DNA from: Paenibacillus aceris
GTDB taxonomy: Bacteria; Bacillota; Bacilli; Paenibacillales; NBRC-103111
Assembly (NCBI RefSeq): GCF_017874035.1
Contig: NZ_JAGGKV010000002.1
Span: forward strand, 372,001-436,000
Direction of reading: 5' to 3'
DNA length: 64,000 nt
Shown: positions 35,344 to 43,696 of the stretch, piece after piece
Layout: each line of letters opens with the position of its first letter
How positions within the stretch are numbered: position 1 is the first letter of the stretch
Notes under the pieces: model-generated
Database searches by the model: none
Told to the model about the DNA's origin: nothing
The model's input: only the letters and a program-made list of their open reading frames with translations
Position numbers and translations under genes: made by a program

Positions 35344-36237
35344 TCAAGTCCGGCCTAGACGGTCTAGCCAATTTAAGAATCGGTTCCGCTCGATCATTGC
35401 GGTAATGGAACTCACCTCAGCCTGTTGATGTAAAAAAATGAGCACAGCGATCATGAGGCATTGAATCTCCCATGGCAGGGTCATGATTACGGCATATCCA
35501 AGCGTAAAACCGAGCAGGTTCGCTCCGGCATCACCGAGCATGCCCCTACCCCGAACATCCATCCGATAGACGAAAAAACCGCCTATGCACACTGGCCATA
35601 TAGGAAATAGCTCGCGGGCGCTAAAGCCCTTCATTAATAAACCCAGCAGCACAACGGCAAATACACCTGTGAAAAAAAATTTAAAAGAACGTCCTGGGCG
35701 CACATCCAGCAAGTTCAAAGTATTCGTCATCATCGTAAGCAAAACCATTTGTCCCCCCATCCACCAGGTGGGGGTTTGTTCATTTCGGAGGGACAACACT
35801 AGCCAGCCTGCAGCCGTAGCAATTCCTACCGCTTTGACGGCCCCCATCGAGAATGTTTTCGATTCCTTCCAATACCGATAATGGCCTCTCAAGCCTTTTA
35901 TCTCTTTGCTGCCGATCAAATCGTCAGTCCAGCCGAGCAAGAAAATAACGGTGGCAGCGAACGTAAATAAGCGTTGGTTCGTTTCAAGCAAGATGATCCA
36001 GGATGGGAAATCTATCCGCACATGATCATTTAGCACCCATATCGTCATTTGTAAAATAAGGTCGTGCAGCCATAGAAGCAGCCACAGGGCGCTTCCCACT
36101 CCGCGGGGGATCAATTGGCCGGTATAATTGGCCTCTACTTGACCGTGGCTCTCCAGGAACCTCTGAACGTGCGGCAGCAGCCATCGCCCTGCCGCAGCAA
36201 GCACAATCAGATCGAGGATCGATCCGATGAATACCAT
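35344..36237 (-). CDS. MraY/WecA-like polyprenyl-phosphate glycosyl-1-phosphate transferase
   Basis: 297 residues from the ATG at 36237 (alternative longer start lacks support). Multiple hydrophobic segments. The cytoplasmic catalytic signature of the family is present: TDD at 104-106, NTLNLLD at 172-178, GDAGAN at 235-240 and HQQAE at 270-274. It is expected to put a sugar-1-phosphate onto undecaprenyl phosphate at the membrane. Sugar not readable. Start overlaps the glycosyltransferase stop by 31 bases. Last of a three-gene operon with steA and the GT2 gene. Confidence 0.8.
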   Translation of the reverse strand: MVFIGSILDLIVLAAAGRWLLPHVQRFLESHGQVEANYTGQLIPRGVGSALWLLLWLHDLILQMTIWVLNDHVRIDFPSWIILLETNQRLFTFAATVIFLLGWTDDLIGSKEIKGLRGHYRYWKESKTFSMGAVKAVGIATAAGWLVLSLRNEQTPTWWMGGQMVLLTMMTNTLNLLDVRPGRSFKFFFTGVFAVVLLGLLMKGFSARELFPIWPVCIGGFFVYRMDVRGRGMLGDAGANLLGFTLGYAVIMTLPWEIQCLMIAVLIFLHQQAEVSSITAMIERNRFLNWLDRLGRT

Positions 36238-36938
36238 ACAGGCTTCCTCTCCCTCCAGCGAGATAGCAGCGTCAAGCTGACCGCGGCAAACTGCTTGCCG
36301 CGGTGCATAAACCCGTGCCAATCCCGCCCCGTCTCCCGGTGCGTGATCGGCACGTCCAGCTCAACGATGCGCAGGCCGCGCCGCGCCGCATCGATGGTCA
36401 GAGCGACTTCCACGCCAAAGCCGCGCTGAAGCTTCCCAAGCTCCCGCAGCCGATCCGCGCGCACCGCGCGCTGTCCGGATAATGGAGCTTCGGTCTCATA
36501 GCCGCTGAGCCGGCGGATGCCGCGGCGGGCCAAGCCCTTCACCAAGCCGAAGCCTGCTTTGGTACGGGACGGCGGCAGCTTCGCAATCGCCATGTCTGCT
36601 TCGCTCCGCAGCAGCGGCTCGAGGAGCACAAGCGCCTCCCCGGCCGTAGCCTGCAGATCGGCGTCCAGGAAGAGCAGCAGATCGCCTCTGGCTTCGGCGA
36701 TACCCGACTGCATTGCCGCACCTTTCCCGCAGCGGCGGCTATGTTTTATCAGCTTGTCTGCCCACGGCCATGCGACTTCATAGGTGTTGTCCCTGCTCCC
36801 GTCATCTACCACGATAATTTCGAACCTCATGGAAGAACTGCACAATAGTTCCGCCTGCTCCTGCAAATATCGAAGCGTATGCTCAATACTCCCCCCTTCA
36901 TTCCAAGCTGGAATAATAATGGATAAGTACGGTTTCAT
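36207..36938 (-). CDS. Glycosyltransferase family 2
   Basis: 243 residues. GT-A fold: SIIIPAWNEGGSI at the start, VVDDGSRDNT, GKGAAMQSGIAEARGD and the DxD-type LFLDADLQ (about residue 90). There is no membrane segment, so it is a cytosolic or peripheral enzyme. It probably acts on a lipid-linked acceptor together with the following transferase. Overlaps steA by four bases (ATGA). The region 36300-36730 is strikingly G+C-rich. Confidence 0.85.
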   Translation of the reverse strand: MKPYLSIIIPAWNEGGSIEHTLRYLQEQAELLCSSSMRFEIIVVDDGSRDNTYEVAWPWADKLIKHSRRCGKGAAMQSGIAEARGDLLLFLDADLQATAGEALVLLEPLLRSEADMAIAKLPPSRTKAGFGLVKGLARRGIRRLSGYETEAPLSGQRAVRADRLRELGKLQRGFGVEVALTIDAARRGLRIVELDVPITHRETGRDWHGFMHRGKQFAAVSLTLLSRWRERKPVWYSSDRSSI

Positions 36939-38095
36939 CCTTCACCTCCAAGCTTCCACACGGCATGAGCTACCCGCTTCACGATCCAATGCAACTGAAA
37001 GAAGCCCAATGCGATAAAAAAGAGCGACAGAAGAAGCGTAGAACCTGCTTCTTTCGTCCATTTCTGCTGCTTATACAGAATACCTACACTCTTTATATCC
37101 ATCAGTCTCGCCCCAATTTTCATTCGCACAAGCAGCGTGCTCCCCATGCCCGCCCTTCCTTTTTCCAGAAAATCAATCATATGTGTGCGCGCACCCACAG
37201 TAACCAACACTTCGCACTGTTTCTCAAAAGCCAATAAAAGTGCCGCATCTTCGCTTGTCCCGAAACAAGGCAGAACATGGGCAGGTAGCCCCAGCGCATT
37301 CGTACGCAATAACCCCGGAGCTGTTCCATCGGCATAAGCATGGACGACTAACTCCGCGCCACAGGTGAGCGCTCTATCCGTTACGCTGTCCATATCCCCA
37401 ATAATCAAATGAGGCTGGTAGCCGCATTCCAGCAGTGCATCTGCTCCGCCATCCACGCCAATAAGAATCGGTTTGACTTCCGAAACATACGCTTTAGCTG
37501 CAAGCAGATCCTTTTTGTACCCTTTTCCTCTAGAAACAATCAATACGTGCCTATCCGCCAAATTAGTTTGGAGCGAAATGGCGGGCAGCGGTTCCATAAC
37601 CGCGTGCATTTCACGCATGGCATGGGTCAACGTGTTTTCAATAAATTGCTCCATCAGCTTCGTCGTCCGCTCATTCGCTTGCTGCTGCATGCTGAGCCAC
37701 TTCTCGCGTGTAAAAGCACTGCAAGGAATCTCCTGATCCCCCAAGAAGAGCCGATCCTCATAAACAACAATTTCCGAGTTTGTCGTGAAAGCTTCGAATA
37801 CAGAGGCATCTGCTTCCCATATTGGAATATGCTGCTGAAGCAGCATAAGAGGACCATGAGTCGGGTAGGCACCGCTCATTGTTTCCTGACAATTGATGAC
37901 AGCTTTTACTTTCTGATCGATTAGCTCTTGAGCGGCTACTTCATCGAGGTCACGATGCTGGAGAACGACGATGCGGCCAGGGGGTAAATCACGGAGCAGT
38001 ACTTTCGTGATCGCACCTACGCTAATCTTACCTTTGCAGAGCGGCGGCGGTTTAGAGGAAAACAATGACAGCGAAGACCAATTCAAGATAGACAC
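36935..38095 (-). CDS. steA: SteA-like protein (putative cytokinetic ring protein)
   Basis: 386 residues starting at a GTG with AAAGGA upstream. A thiamine-pyrophosphokinase-like domain (VDGGADALLECGYQPHLIIGDMDS, about 220-245, cited in part) is followed by a single membrane helix near residues 350-370. SteA was defined in corynebacteria as a divisome protein; homologues occur near spo0A in Bacillota. First gene of a three-gene operon with GT2 and MraY-like genes, which suggests a role in a cell-surface or septal glycan. Enzyme activity unproven. Confidence 0.8.
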   Translation of the reverse strand: MSILNWSSLSLFSSKPPPLCKGKISVGAITKVLLRDLPPGRIVVLQHRDLDEVAAQELIDQKVKAVINCQETMSGAYPTHGPLMLLQQHIPIWEADASVFEAFTTNSEIVVYEDRLFLGDQEIPCSAFTREKWLSMQQQANERTTKLMEQFIENTLTHAMREMHAVMEPLPAISLQTNLADRHVLIVSRGKGYKKDLLAAKAYVSEVKPILIGVDGGADALLECGYQPHLIIGDMDSVTDRALTCGAELVVHAYADGTAPGLLRTNALGLPAHVLPCFGTSEDAALLLAFEKQCEVLVTVGARTHMIDFLEKGRAGMGSTLLVRMKIGARLMDIKSVGILYKQQKWTKEAGSTLLLSLFFIALGFFQLHWIVKRVAHAVWKLGGEG

Positions 38096-38217
38096 CGACT
38101 TTCCTTTCGTCTATAGATGCTTGTATTTTGTCCTTTGCCATGAAATTCTATGTATAAATTGCCCAGCAGATGGCAAGCATTGAGGTTATATTCTTTAGGA
38201 AAGGAGAGACAACATCC

Positions 38218-38403
38218 ATGGAGCTAAACATGAGTGCAGATGAAGTGCTAGGCCATATTGTGCAGCTTCACAACACAGGGGAATCGCTTGCCAAAAAAAA
38301 TGTGAAGAAACTGCATCCTGATCTGATGAAAAACGCCCTGTATTACTACCCAAGCTGGGAGCACGCCATACAAAAGACCGGAGTAGGCAATATCGTTCAC
38401 TAA
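38218..38403 (+). CDS. Conserved small protein with helical repeat-like motif
   Basis: 61 residues from the ATG at 38218 (AAAGGAGAG upstream). It ends with HPDLMKNALYYYPSWEHAIQ, which resembles a single copy of the short helical repeat found in some homing-endonuclease-associated proteins (pattern A-x3-FGSW-x2-AL). That similarity is only pattern-level. Function unknown. Divergent from steA and followed by a strong terminator. Confidence 0.68.
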   Translation: MELNMSADEVLGHIVQLHNTGESLAKKNVKKLHPDLMKNALYYYPSWEHAIQKTGVGNIVH

Positions 38404-38432
38404 ACATACATAAACAGCCACACATATGACAA

Positions 38433-38470
38433 AGCTCCGAAGGGGTACAACCTCCTCGGAGCTCTTTGTT
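38433..38470. terminator. Terminator between small genes at 38.4 kb
   Basis: AGCTCCGA pairs with TCGGAGCT around GGGGTACAACCTCC. A T-rich tail (CTTTGTTTG) lies on the plus side and an AAA stretch precedes it, so it can serve both strands. Confidence 0.8.
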
Positions 38471-38478
38471 TGTTAACG

Positions 38479-38667
38479 CTATTCCCCGATAACTTCCCAC
38501 TCAACCTGAATCATGCGGTCCACCCAAGTACGGATTTTAATCTCGATTGCGTTCTCAATTTCTTCATCCGTCATTTCACCAAGCTTATGCTCAGCAATTT
38601 CTAGCACATCCTGCTTAACCGCTTCTCCGGCCACAGCTAATTGAATACGAATACGCAAAGTCTTCAC
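38479..38667 (-). CDS. Hypothetical small protein
   Basis: About 62 residues. The sequence ends with IEIKIRTWVDRMIQVEWEVI. The start is uncertain: GTG at 38667, or a TTG at 38658 that has AAGGGTG at a better distance, or TTG at 38682. The middle (EEIENAIEIKIRT) looks like an amphipathic helix. No domain recognised; function unknown. Confidence 0.6.
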   Translation of the reverse strand: MKTLRIRIQLAVAGEAVKQDVLEIAEHKLGEMTDEEIENAIEIKIRTWVDRMIQVEWEVIGE

Positions 38668-38785
38668 CCTTTTCTGCCACAAAGTTTAATTTGATTAGTA
38701 AAAAAACTTTCCATTGCGGCTGATCTCTTGAATCTTTACAATGAAGAAGTGCAACAATAATTTCAAATGAAATGAGGAACGCCAT

Positions 38786-39019
38786 ATGGCCAAATCGCAA
38801 GCGCAAAAGCTGCGGCAGCGCAATGTACGGGAAGGCAAGCTCGATCCCGCGATTCATCGTTTACACTGGAACGGAGTGAATCCCGTTTCGAAAAGGACCC
38901 CAAGTCTGAAAGAACTGCAAGCCAAACAACAGCATAAACATAAATCAAGGAATTTGAACCATAGGCATGGGGACGATTCCTTTTTTCATGCTTCGTTGAT
39001 CATTCCTTCAGTTATTTGA
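38786..39019 (+). CDS. Small basic protein (resembles YqkK)
   Basis: 77 residues, strongly basic at the N-terminus (MAKSQAQKLRQRNVREGKLD) and with a His-rich middle (KQQHKHKSRNLNHRHGD). The opening resembles small B. subtilis YqkK-type proteins encoded near nudF. Function unknown; charge suggests nucleic acid association. RBS ATGAGGAA. Its end overlaps the convergent neighbour by eight bases. Confidence 0.6.
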   Translation: MAKSQAQKLRQRNVREGKLDPAIHRLHWNGVNPVSKRTPSLKELQAKQQHKHKSRNLNHRHGDDSFFHASLIIPSVI

Positions 39020-39251
39020 TCATGATGCCTTGCTCGGCCGCATAATGAATTAAGGCTTCTTTCTCATCAGAACGAAAGCTGTATTTGCAATCAAACCCGT
39101 TAAAAAACAACTTCCACTCCGTAACCATTCCCCCGTCATCAACCGCCAACTCGGCTACATACAAAGAATCAGGCTCATCTTCGAATTGCAGGCCAATATG
39201 GAGCTGCATCTTCCCATCCGTTATTTCTTGCTCGCAATAATCCATAATCAC
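39012..39251 (-). CDS. Hypothetical protein
   Basis: 79 residues, GTG start at 39251 with AGGAGG eight bases upstream. Acidic, with a pattern of short strands (QLHIGLQFEDEPDSLYVAEL, WKLFFNGFDCKYSF) suggesting a small beta-rich fold. No motif recognised. It stands alone between convergent and divergent small genes. Confidence 0.6.
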   Translation of the reverse strand: MIMDYCEQEITDGKMQLHIGLQFEDEPDSLYVAELAVDDGGMVTEWKLFFNGFDCKYSFRSDEKEALIHYAAEQGIMIK

Positions 39252-39351
39252 GGCTTAGGCCTCCTATTGAATAAAATCTTTTTTATTTATATAATATACT
39301 AACGCGCCCAAGCTAATAAAGATAAGGGCATGCTAGTAGGAGGAATTTCAA

Positions 39352-39618
39352 ATGGCTTATGATCCGCAAGTAGTAGATGCAACAATAGTTAGTGATAATA
39401 AAAAAAATGGTCTTTTCGAAGTTGTCGTCTCGTTGAAAGACCGTAACAAATGCCGTCTATTCTTTGAAAGAGACTCCGAAACCGGCATCGGCAGAGTTAC
39501 CGATTTGAATAGATTGATGAAAGAACCTTGCCCGATCTGCCGCAAAGATTACCTCTGCAACTGCCTAGACCGTTATAAAGAATCCATTGCAGATCAAGCT
39601 TTAACACTCATAAAATAA
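39352..39618 (+). CDS. Hypothetical protein with Cys-rich C-terminal segment
   Basis: 88 residues with AGGAGG before the ATG. The C-terminal part contains CPICRKDYLCNC, four cysteines in CxxC-x5-CxC, which may bind zinc. The N-terminal half is beta-rich (NGLFEVVVSLKDRNKCRLFF). Function unknown; it looks like a small conserved Paenibacillus protein. Followed by a bidirectional terminator. Confidence 0.68.
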   Translation: MAYDPQVVDATIVSDNKKNGLFEVVVSLKDRNKCRLFFERDSETGIGRVTDLNRLMKEPCPICRKDYLCNCLDRYKESIADQALTLIK

Positions 39619-39630
39619 CACATGAAGCTA

Positions 39631-39670
39631 AAAATGGTTGGACAGGAGGTTATCCTGACCAACCATTTTG
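39631..39670. terminator. Bidirectional terminator at end of the corrin operon
   Basis: AAAATGGTTGG and CCAACCATTTT form a perfect 11-bp stem around ACAGGAGGTTATCCTGA, itself an inner hairpin. T-runs exist on both strands. It serves the plus-strand small gene and cbiA. Confidence 0.9.
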
Positions 39671-39672
39671 CT

Positions 39673-41055
39673 TTATGTTCTCTTATATTGCTCACAAGCA
39701 CGAATCCAGTCTTTCACAATCTGCGGATTCGAAGCGAAATGCAAATGCGTGTAGCCTGCTACGAGATTGCCTTTGGCGTACCCCTCGGGTTTTAGACCCA
39801 ATCTGCCTTTGGATTGAAAAGCGGCCGGAATCTCCGCCCCCTTTCTAGCTTCAAAGGTGGAATAATGGAACTCATGACCTCGCGCTTTATCTCCTGGGGA
39901 GAGTAAATAGTTGTCTTCTTCATTACCCGTTACTTCGCGGTATCCAAGCGCTGCTAACTTCTTCTGCATGGTGACCTTACCGGGAACAATTCCAACCATG
40001 CTATAGGTGTTTCCTGATGTATCTACAATTTGCTCCGTTAAGTACATGAAACCTCCGCATTCCGCGAAAGTTGGAAGCCCCTCTGCGATTCGGCTGCGGA
40101 AGGAGGCTTTTACCTTTTCATCGGCTCCCAGCCGCTCCGCAAACTCCTCCGGAAATCCGCCTCCGATATACAATCCGTCCGCATCTGCGGGGACTTCTTC
40201 GCCTGCTAAAGGGGAAAAGAACATGCACTTTGCGCCTCCTGCTTCCAGCAGCTCCAGGTTTTCCGGGTAATAAAAGTGAAACGCAGCATCTTTCGCGACA
40301 GCAATGTTAACGCGCTTTGGTGGAGCAGAGACAGCGCCAGCGAACAGCTGAGGGCGACTTTCAACAGGCTGCGCTGCGGCCAGTTCCAGCAGCTGATCCA
40401 AATCCACATGAGCGGCTACCTGAACAGCCAACTTGTCAAAAAAAGGCTGCAGCTCGCCTCTCTCAATCGATGGCACGAGCCCTAAATGCCTTTCTGGAAC
40501 CTCGATGCTCGCATCACGCGGGATATACCCAAGTACCGGAATTCCGCATTCCTGCTCGATCGCTTGCTTCACCATCTTGTAATGCCCTTCGCTGCCGGCG
40601 CGATTGGCAATGACCCCGACGATGTTGTCGCCTTGACCAAACAGCTGAAAGCCTTTGACAATAGCCGCCGCGCTTCTTGCCATGCTGGCAATATTCACAA
40701 TCAGGATGACCGGAGAGCCTAAGATGCGGCCAATATCAGCCGTACTCCCCTCATCCGTCCGTGGATCTTTGCCATCGAACATGCCCATAACACCTTCGAT
40801 AATTGAAATGTCGGAGCCGCTGCTGCCGCGAATGAATAGCTCTTTGACGCCTTCCCGGCCAACCATCCATGAATCCAAGTTGCGTGAAGGTCTCCCCGTA
40901 ACGGCTGTATGATAGGTCGGATCAATATAATCAGGGCCGCACTTGAAGCCCTGCACGGATAGTCCACGCTTTTGCAATGCGGCCATGATCCCGATGGTTA
41001 AGGTTGTTTTGCCCACACCGCTGCCGGTTCCGGCAATAACGATCCTGCGCTCCAT
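39673..41055 (-). CDS. cbiA: Cobyrinate a,c-diamide synthase
   Basis: 460 residues. N-terminal P-loop amidoligase (GTGSGVGKTTLT, Walker A) and C-terminal glutamine amidotransferase domain with the nucleophile in AECGGFMYL and the late GHEFHYSTFE. Amidates the a and c side chains of cobyrinate (anaerobic pathway) using glutamine and ATP. Last gene of the operon; start overlaps the cbiG stop by one base. The annotated dual name CobB is avoided because the cluster is of the anaerobic type. Confidence 0.95.
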   Translation of the reverse strand: MERRIVIAGTGSGVGKTTLTIGIMAALQKRGLSVQGFKCGPDYIDPTYHTAVTGRPSRNLDSWMVGREGVKELFIRGSSGSDISIIEGVMGMFDGKDPRTDEGSTADIGRILGSPVILIVNIASMARSAAAIVKGFQLFGQGDNIVGVIANRAGSEGHYKMVKQAIEQECGIPVLGYIPRDASIEVPERHLGLVPSIERGELQPFFDKLAVQVAAHVDLDQLLELAAAQPVESRPQLFAGAVSAPPKRVNIAVAKDAAFHFYYPENLELLEAGGAKCMFFSPLAGEEVPADADGLYIGGGFPEEFAERLGADEKVKASFRSRIAEGLPTFAECGGFMYLTEQIVDTSGNTYSMVGIVPGKVTMQKKLAALGYREVTGNEEDNYLLSPGDKARGHEFHYSTFEARKGAEIPAAFQSKGRLGLKPEGYAKGNLVAGYTHLHFASNPQIVKDWIRACEQYKRT

Positions 41056-42215
41056 TACGATACACCCCGTTCTGCAAAGCCGGAGGCATGAAAAGCCATG
41101 ACGCCAACGGAGATCGTGACGTTCCCTGACTTCTTTTTGACCAAAGCCAGTTTATCATGACCCGTGTACAGCTTAACCGCAGGCTCGCTGACGGCATATG
41201 CACCCGTGTAGTGAAACACAGTCTCAGAAGGTGCTTCCACATGCACCGTATTCAGTTCTGCCGGAGAATAAGTCTTAAATTCCCAACCATGGCTGCGAAT
41301 TACTTCCAGTAAGCCGGCTTCGTCCTTCTTCAGATCAATGGAACAGACCGCTTTCACACTGCGGATAGAAAAAGACAGCTCTTCCAGCGTCTCCCGAATG
41401 ACCTGTTCGATTTCCTCTGCTGATGTTCCTCGGTTGCAGCCGATCCCAAGCACAATCACTTTAGGGCGGTATAAAACGCCGTTAGCGAGAATGCTCTCTT
41501 CCTCAGCTTCCAAAAGACGATGCGTTACGAGAAGTACGGCGTTAGGCTCGCTCGCCCGGCCCTCATGAATAGAGTCATATCGCTGAATATTGGCTGGTAT
41601 CGGTCGCTCATGCGTCCACCAGTTCGGCTCGCCGGATTCTTGTATGACCGCTATCCGTTCTTCATTAACGACCGCAGCGCTGACTGGCGTCAGCTTCTCC
41701 GCCGATTCCCACACCCAGCCGAAACGGCGGCCGAACAGATCGACCGGAATCGTTTTCTGAACATCTGAGGCTGTCGTAATCACCGCTCTGGCCCCGATCG
41801 CTGCCGCCACTTCGTGGGTCAGTTCATTGGCACCGCCAAGATGTCCAGACAGCATCGAGATGACATGCTCCCCGTTATCATCAATGACGACAACGCCCGG
41901 GTCTTTCTTTTTATCCTGCAAAAGCGGAGCAATCATCCGAACAACGGCACCGAGGGAAATAATAATAATGAGTCCTTGGTAAGCCGGAAACAGCGCGGGA
42001 AAAAGCAAACGGACACTTCCCTCAAAAAGTTGAATCGAACGCCGCTCTTCATCGCCTTTGGTAAATTTACTCATATAATACACATCTGTGCCGCTCATTT
42101 GCTCATTCAGCCTGCGGGCAATCTCAACACCATGCTTCGTGATCGCGACGACGGCATAGTCATTTTGCTGACGGATTGATGGAATAACTCCCTCTGTAAG
42201 ACGAATCGTCATCAC
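41055..42215 (-). CDS. cbiG: Cobalt-precorrin 5A hydrolase
   Basis: 386 residues. The N-terminal and central parts contain GAVVRMIAPLLQDKKKDPGV and HVISMLSGHLGGANELT, both CbiG hallmarks. The C-terminal CobE-like domain has IGCNRGTS. It opens the delta-lactone of cobalt-precorrin 5A, releasing acetaldehyde in the ring-contraction step. ATG at 42215 overlaps cbiF by four bases. Confidence 0.94.
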   Translation of the reverse strand: MMTIRLTEGVIPSIRQQNDYAVVAITKHGVEIARRLNEQMSGTDVYYMSKFTKGDEERRSIQLFEGSVRLLFPALFPAYQGLIIIISLGAVVRMIAPLLQDKKKDPGVVVIDDNGEHVISMLSGHLGGANELTHEVAAAIGARAVITTASDVQKTIPVDLFGRRFGWVWESAEKLTPVSAAVVNEERIAVIQESGEPNWWTHERPIPANIQRYDSIHEGRASEPNAVLLVTHRLLEAEEESILANGVLYRPKVIVLGIGCNRGTSAEEIEQVIRETLEELSFSIRSVKAVCSIDLKKDEAGLLEVIRSHGWEFKTYSPAELNTVHVEAPSETVFHYTGAYAVSEPAVKLYTGHDKLALVKKKSGNVTISVGVMAFHASGFAERGVS

Positions 42216-42985
42216 TTTACACCTCGACGAAAACGGTGCGTAAATGATTTATCATACAATTTGGATCGGTATTCCTCTTTGCCGTGAATTTCCGGATCAA
42301 GCGCCCACCCCGCCAAAATCATCGCATGCGAACGAATGCCGTGACTCCGCATATCCGCTTCCAGCCCGCCAACCGTCGTGCGGACGATAAGCTGGTCCGG
42401 CCACGTGGCGCGCTGCACGACAGCTACGGGCGTTTCCTCGCTCCAGCCCGCTTCCACAAGCTCGCTCACGACCTTTTTTATCAAAGTCGCGCTCAAGAAT
42501 AGTGCAATCGTACAATGATGCGCAGCAAGATCTCGCAATTTCTCAAGCTCAGGCACAGGCGTACGGCCTTCTGCACGCGTGAGAATGACGGTTTGGGTTA
42601 AATCGGGAATCGTTAATTCCGCCCCCACTGCCGCAGCCGAAGCAAAGACGGAGCTCACCCCCGGCACGATTTCGTAGCCAATATTTTCTTTGCGCAGCAA
42701 TGCAATCTGTTCCATTGTTGCACCGAACATGGCAGGATCACCAGTGTGCACGCGCACAACCATTTTCCCTTGCTTAAGGCGATCCACAATGATATCGACC
42801 ATTTGGGCCAAGTCCATTCCTGAGCTTTTCAGCACTTCCGCTTCAGGCTTTGCTTTAGCAATCAATTCCTCATTGACCAGTGAATCGGTGTACATCACGA
42901 CATCCGCTTGCTGAAGCAGCTTTAGCCCCTTCACCGTAATTAAATCGGGATCGCCGGGACCAGCGCCAATAATATAAAGTTTCAT
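42212..42985 (-). CDS. cbiF: Cobalt-precorrin-4 C11-methyltransferase
   Basis: 257 residues, uroporphyrinogen-methyltransferase fold with the SAM loop IGAGPGDPDLITVKGLKLL and a VHTGDPAMFG segment, PGVSSVFASAA and TRAEGRTPVPELEKL. It methylates C11 of cobalt-precorrin 4. Next gene toward 5' is cbiL, one base away. Confidence 0.94.
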   Translation of the reverse strand: MKLYIIGAGPGDPDLITVKGLKLLQQADVVMYTDSLVNEELIAKAKPEAEVLKSSGMDLAQMVDIIVDRLKQGKMVVRVHTGDPAMFGATMEQIALLRKENIGYEIVPGVSSVFASAAAVGAELTIPDLTQTVILTRAEGRTPVPELEKLRDLAAHHCTIALFLSATLIKKVVSELVEAGWSEETPVAVVQRATWPDQLIVRTTVGGLEADMRSHGIRSHAMILAGWALDPEIHGKEEYRSKLYDKSFTHRFRRGVK

Positions 42986-43696
42986 CTATTTTCTCACCAC
43001 CATTAAGGTTAAATATTCCAACTCACGGCCCTGCAACGCCTCAACATTCCGCCAAATCTCTTCCTCGGAGGAAGTAACTTTGGTCAGAACGGACGCCTTA
43101 TTCACGAGTCCAAGATCTCTTAGAACAGACAGCATCAAGTCGATGACCTTCGCCACCTTAATAAACACGACACAGTCATGTTCTTCGATGGCTTTACGCA
43201 TTTTGTCATAATCATCCGTAGCCGGTACGATTGCAATTTGTTCATCGCCGTCCGCTAAAGGAATGCCCAGTCGGGACGCGGAAGCGTTAATCGAAGAAAT
43301 GCCAGGAATCGAGACAGCCTGCACCTCCGGATGGCGCTGGTTCATCAGCCTCATCAGATGAATGTAGGTGCTGTACAGCATCGGGTCCCCTTCCGTCACG
43401 AAAGCAACATCCTTTCCTTCCGCCAAATGAGCCCACACGCTTTCTACCGTTTTGGTCCATTGCATTTCAAGCGCTTCTTTATCTCTAGTCATTGGAAAAG
43501 TAAGCCCCATCATCTCTTTTTGTTCTGTATTGACATAAAGTTCCGTGATGGCGAGCGCGTAGCTCTTGGCTCCGCGTTTTTTACGCGGATACGCGATGAC
43601 CGGGCATTCTTTTAACAACCGAAAAGCTTTAACCGTAATTAGTTCCGGATCGCCAGGGCCAACACCCAACCCATAAAGTGTGCCGAGTTTACTCAT
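42986..43696 (-). CDS. cbiL: Cobalt-precorrin-2 C20-methyltransferase
   Basis: 236 residues, same methyltransferase fold: [34 protein letters not shown] and [14 protein letters not shown]. The TxGDPxxY loop and the [11 protein letters not shown] stretch fit C20 methyltransferases (CbiL/CobI). It acts early, on cobalt-factor II or precorrin 2. Overlaps cbiET by eight bases. Confidence 0.93.
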   Translation of the reverse strand: MSKLGTLYGLGVGPGDPELITVKAFRLLKECPVIAYPRKKRGAKSYALAITELYVNTEQKEMMGLTFPMTRDKEALEMQWTKTVESVWAHLAEGKDVAFVTEGDPMLYSTYIHLMRLMNQRHPEVQAVSIPGISSINASASRLGIPLADGDEQIAIVPATDDYDKMRKAIEEHDCVVFIKVAKVIDLMLSVLRDLGLVNKASVLTKVTSSEEEIWRNVEALQGRELEYLTLMVVRK

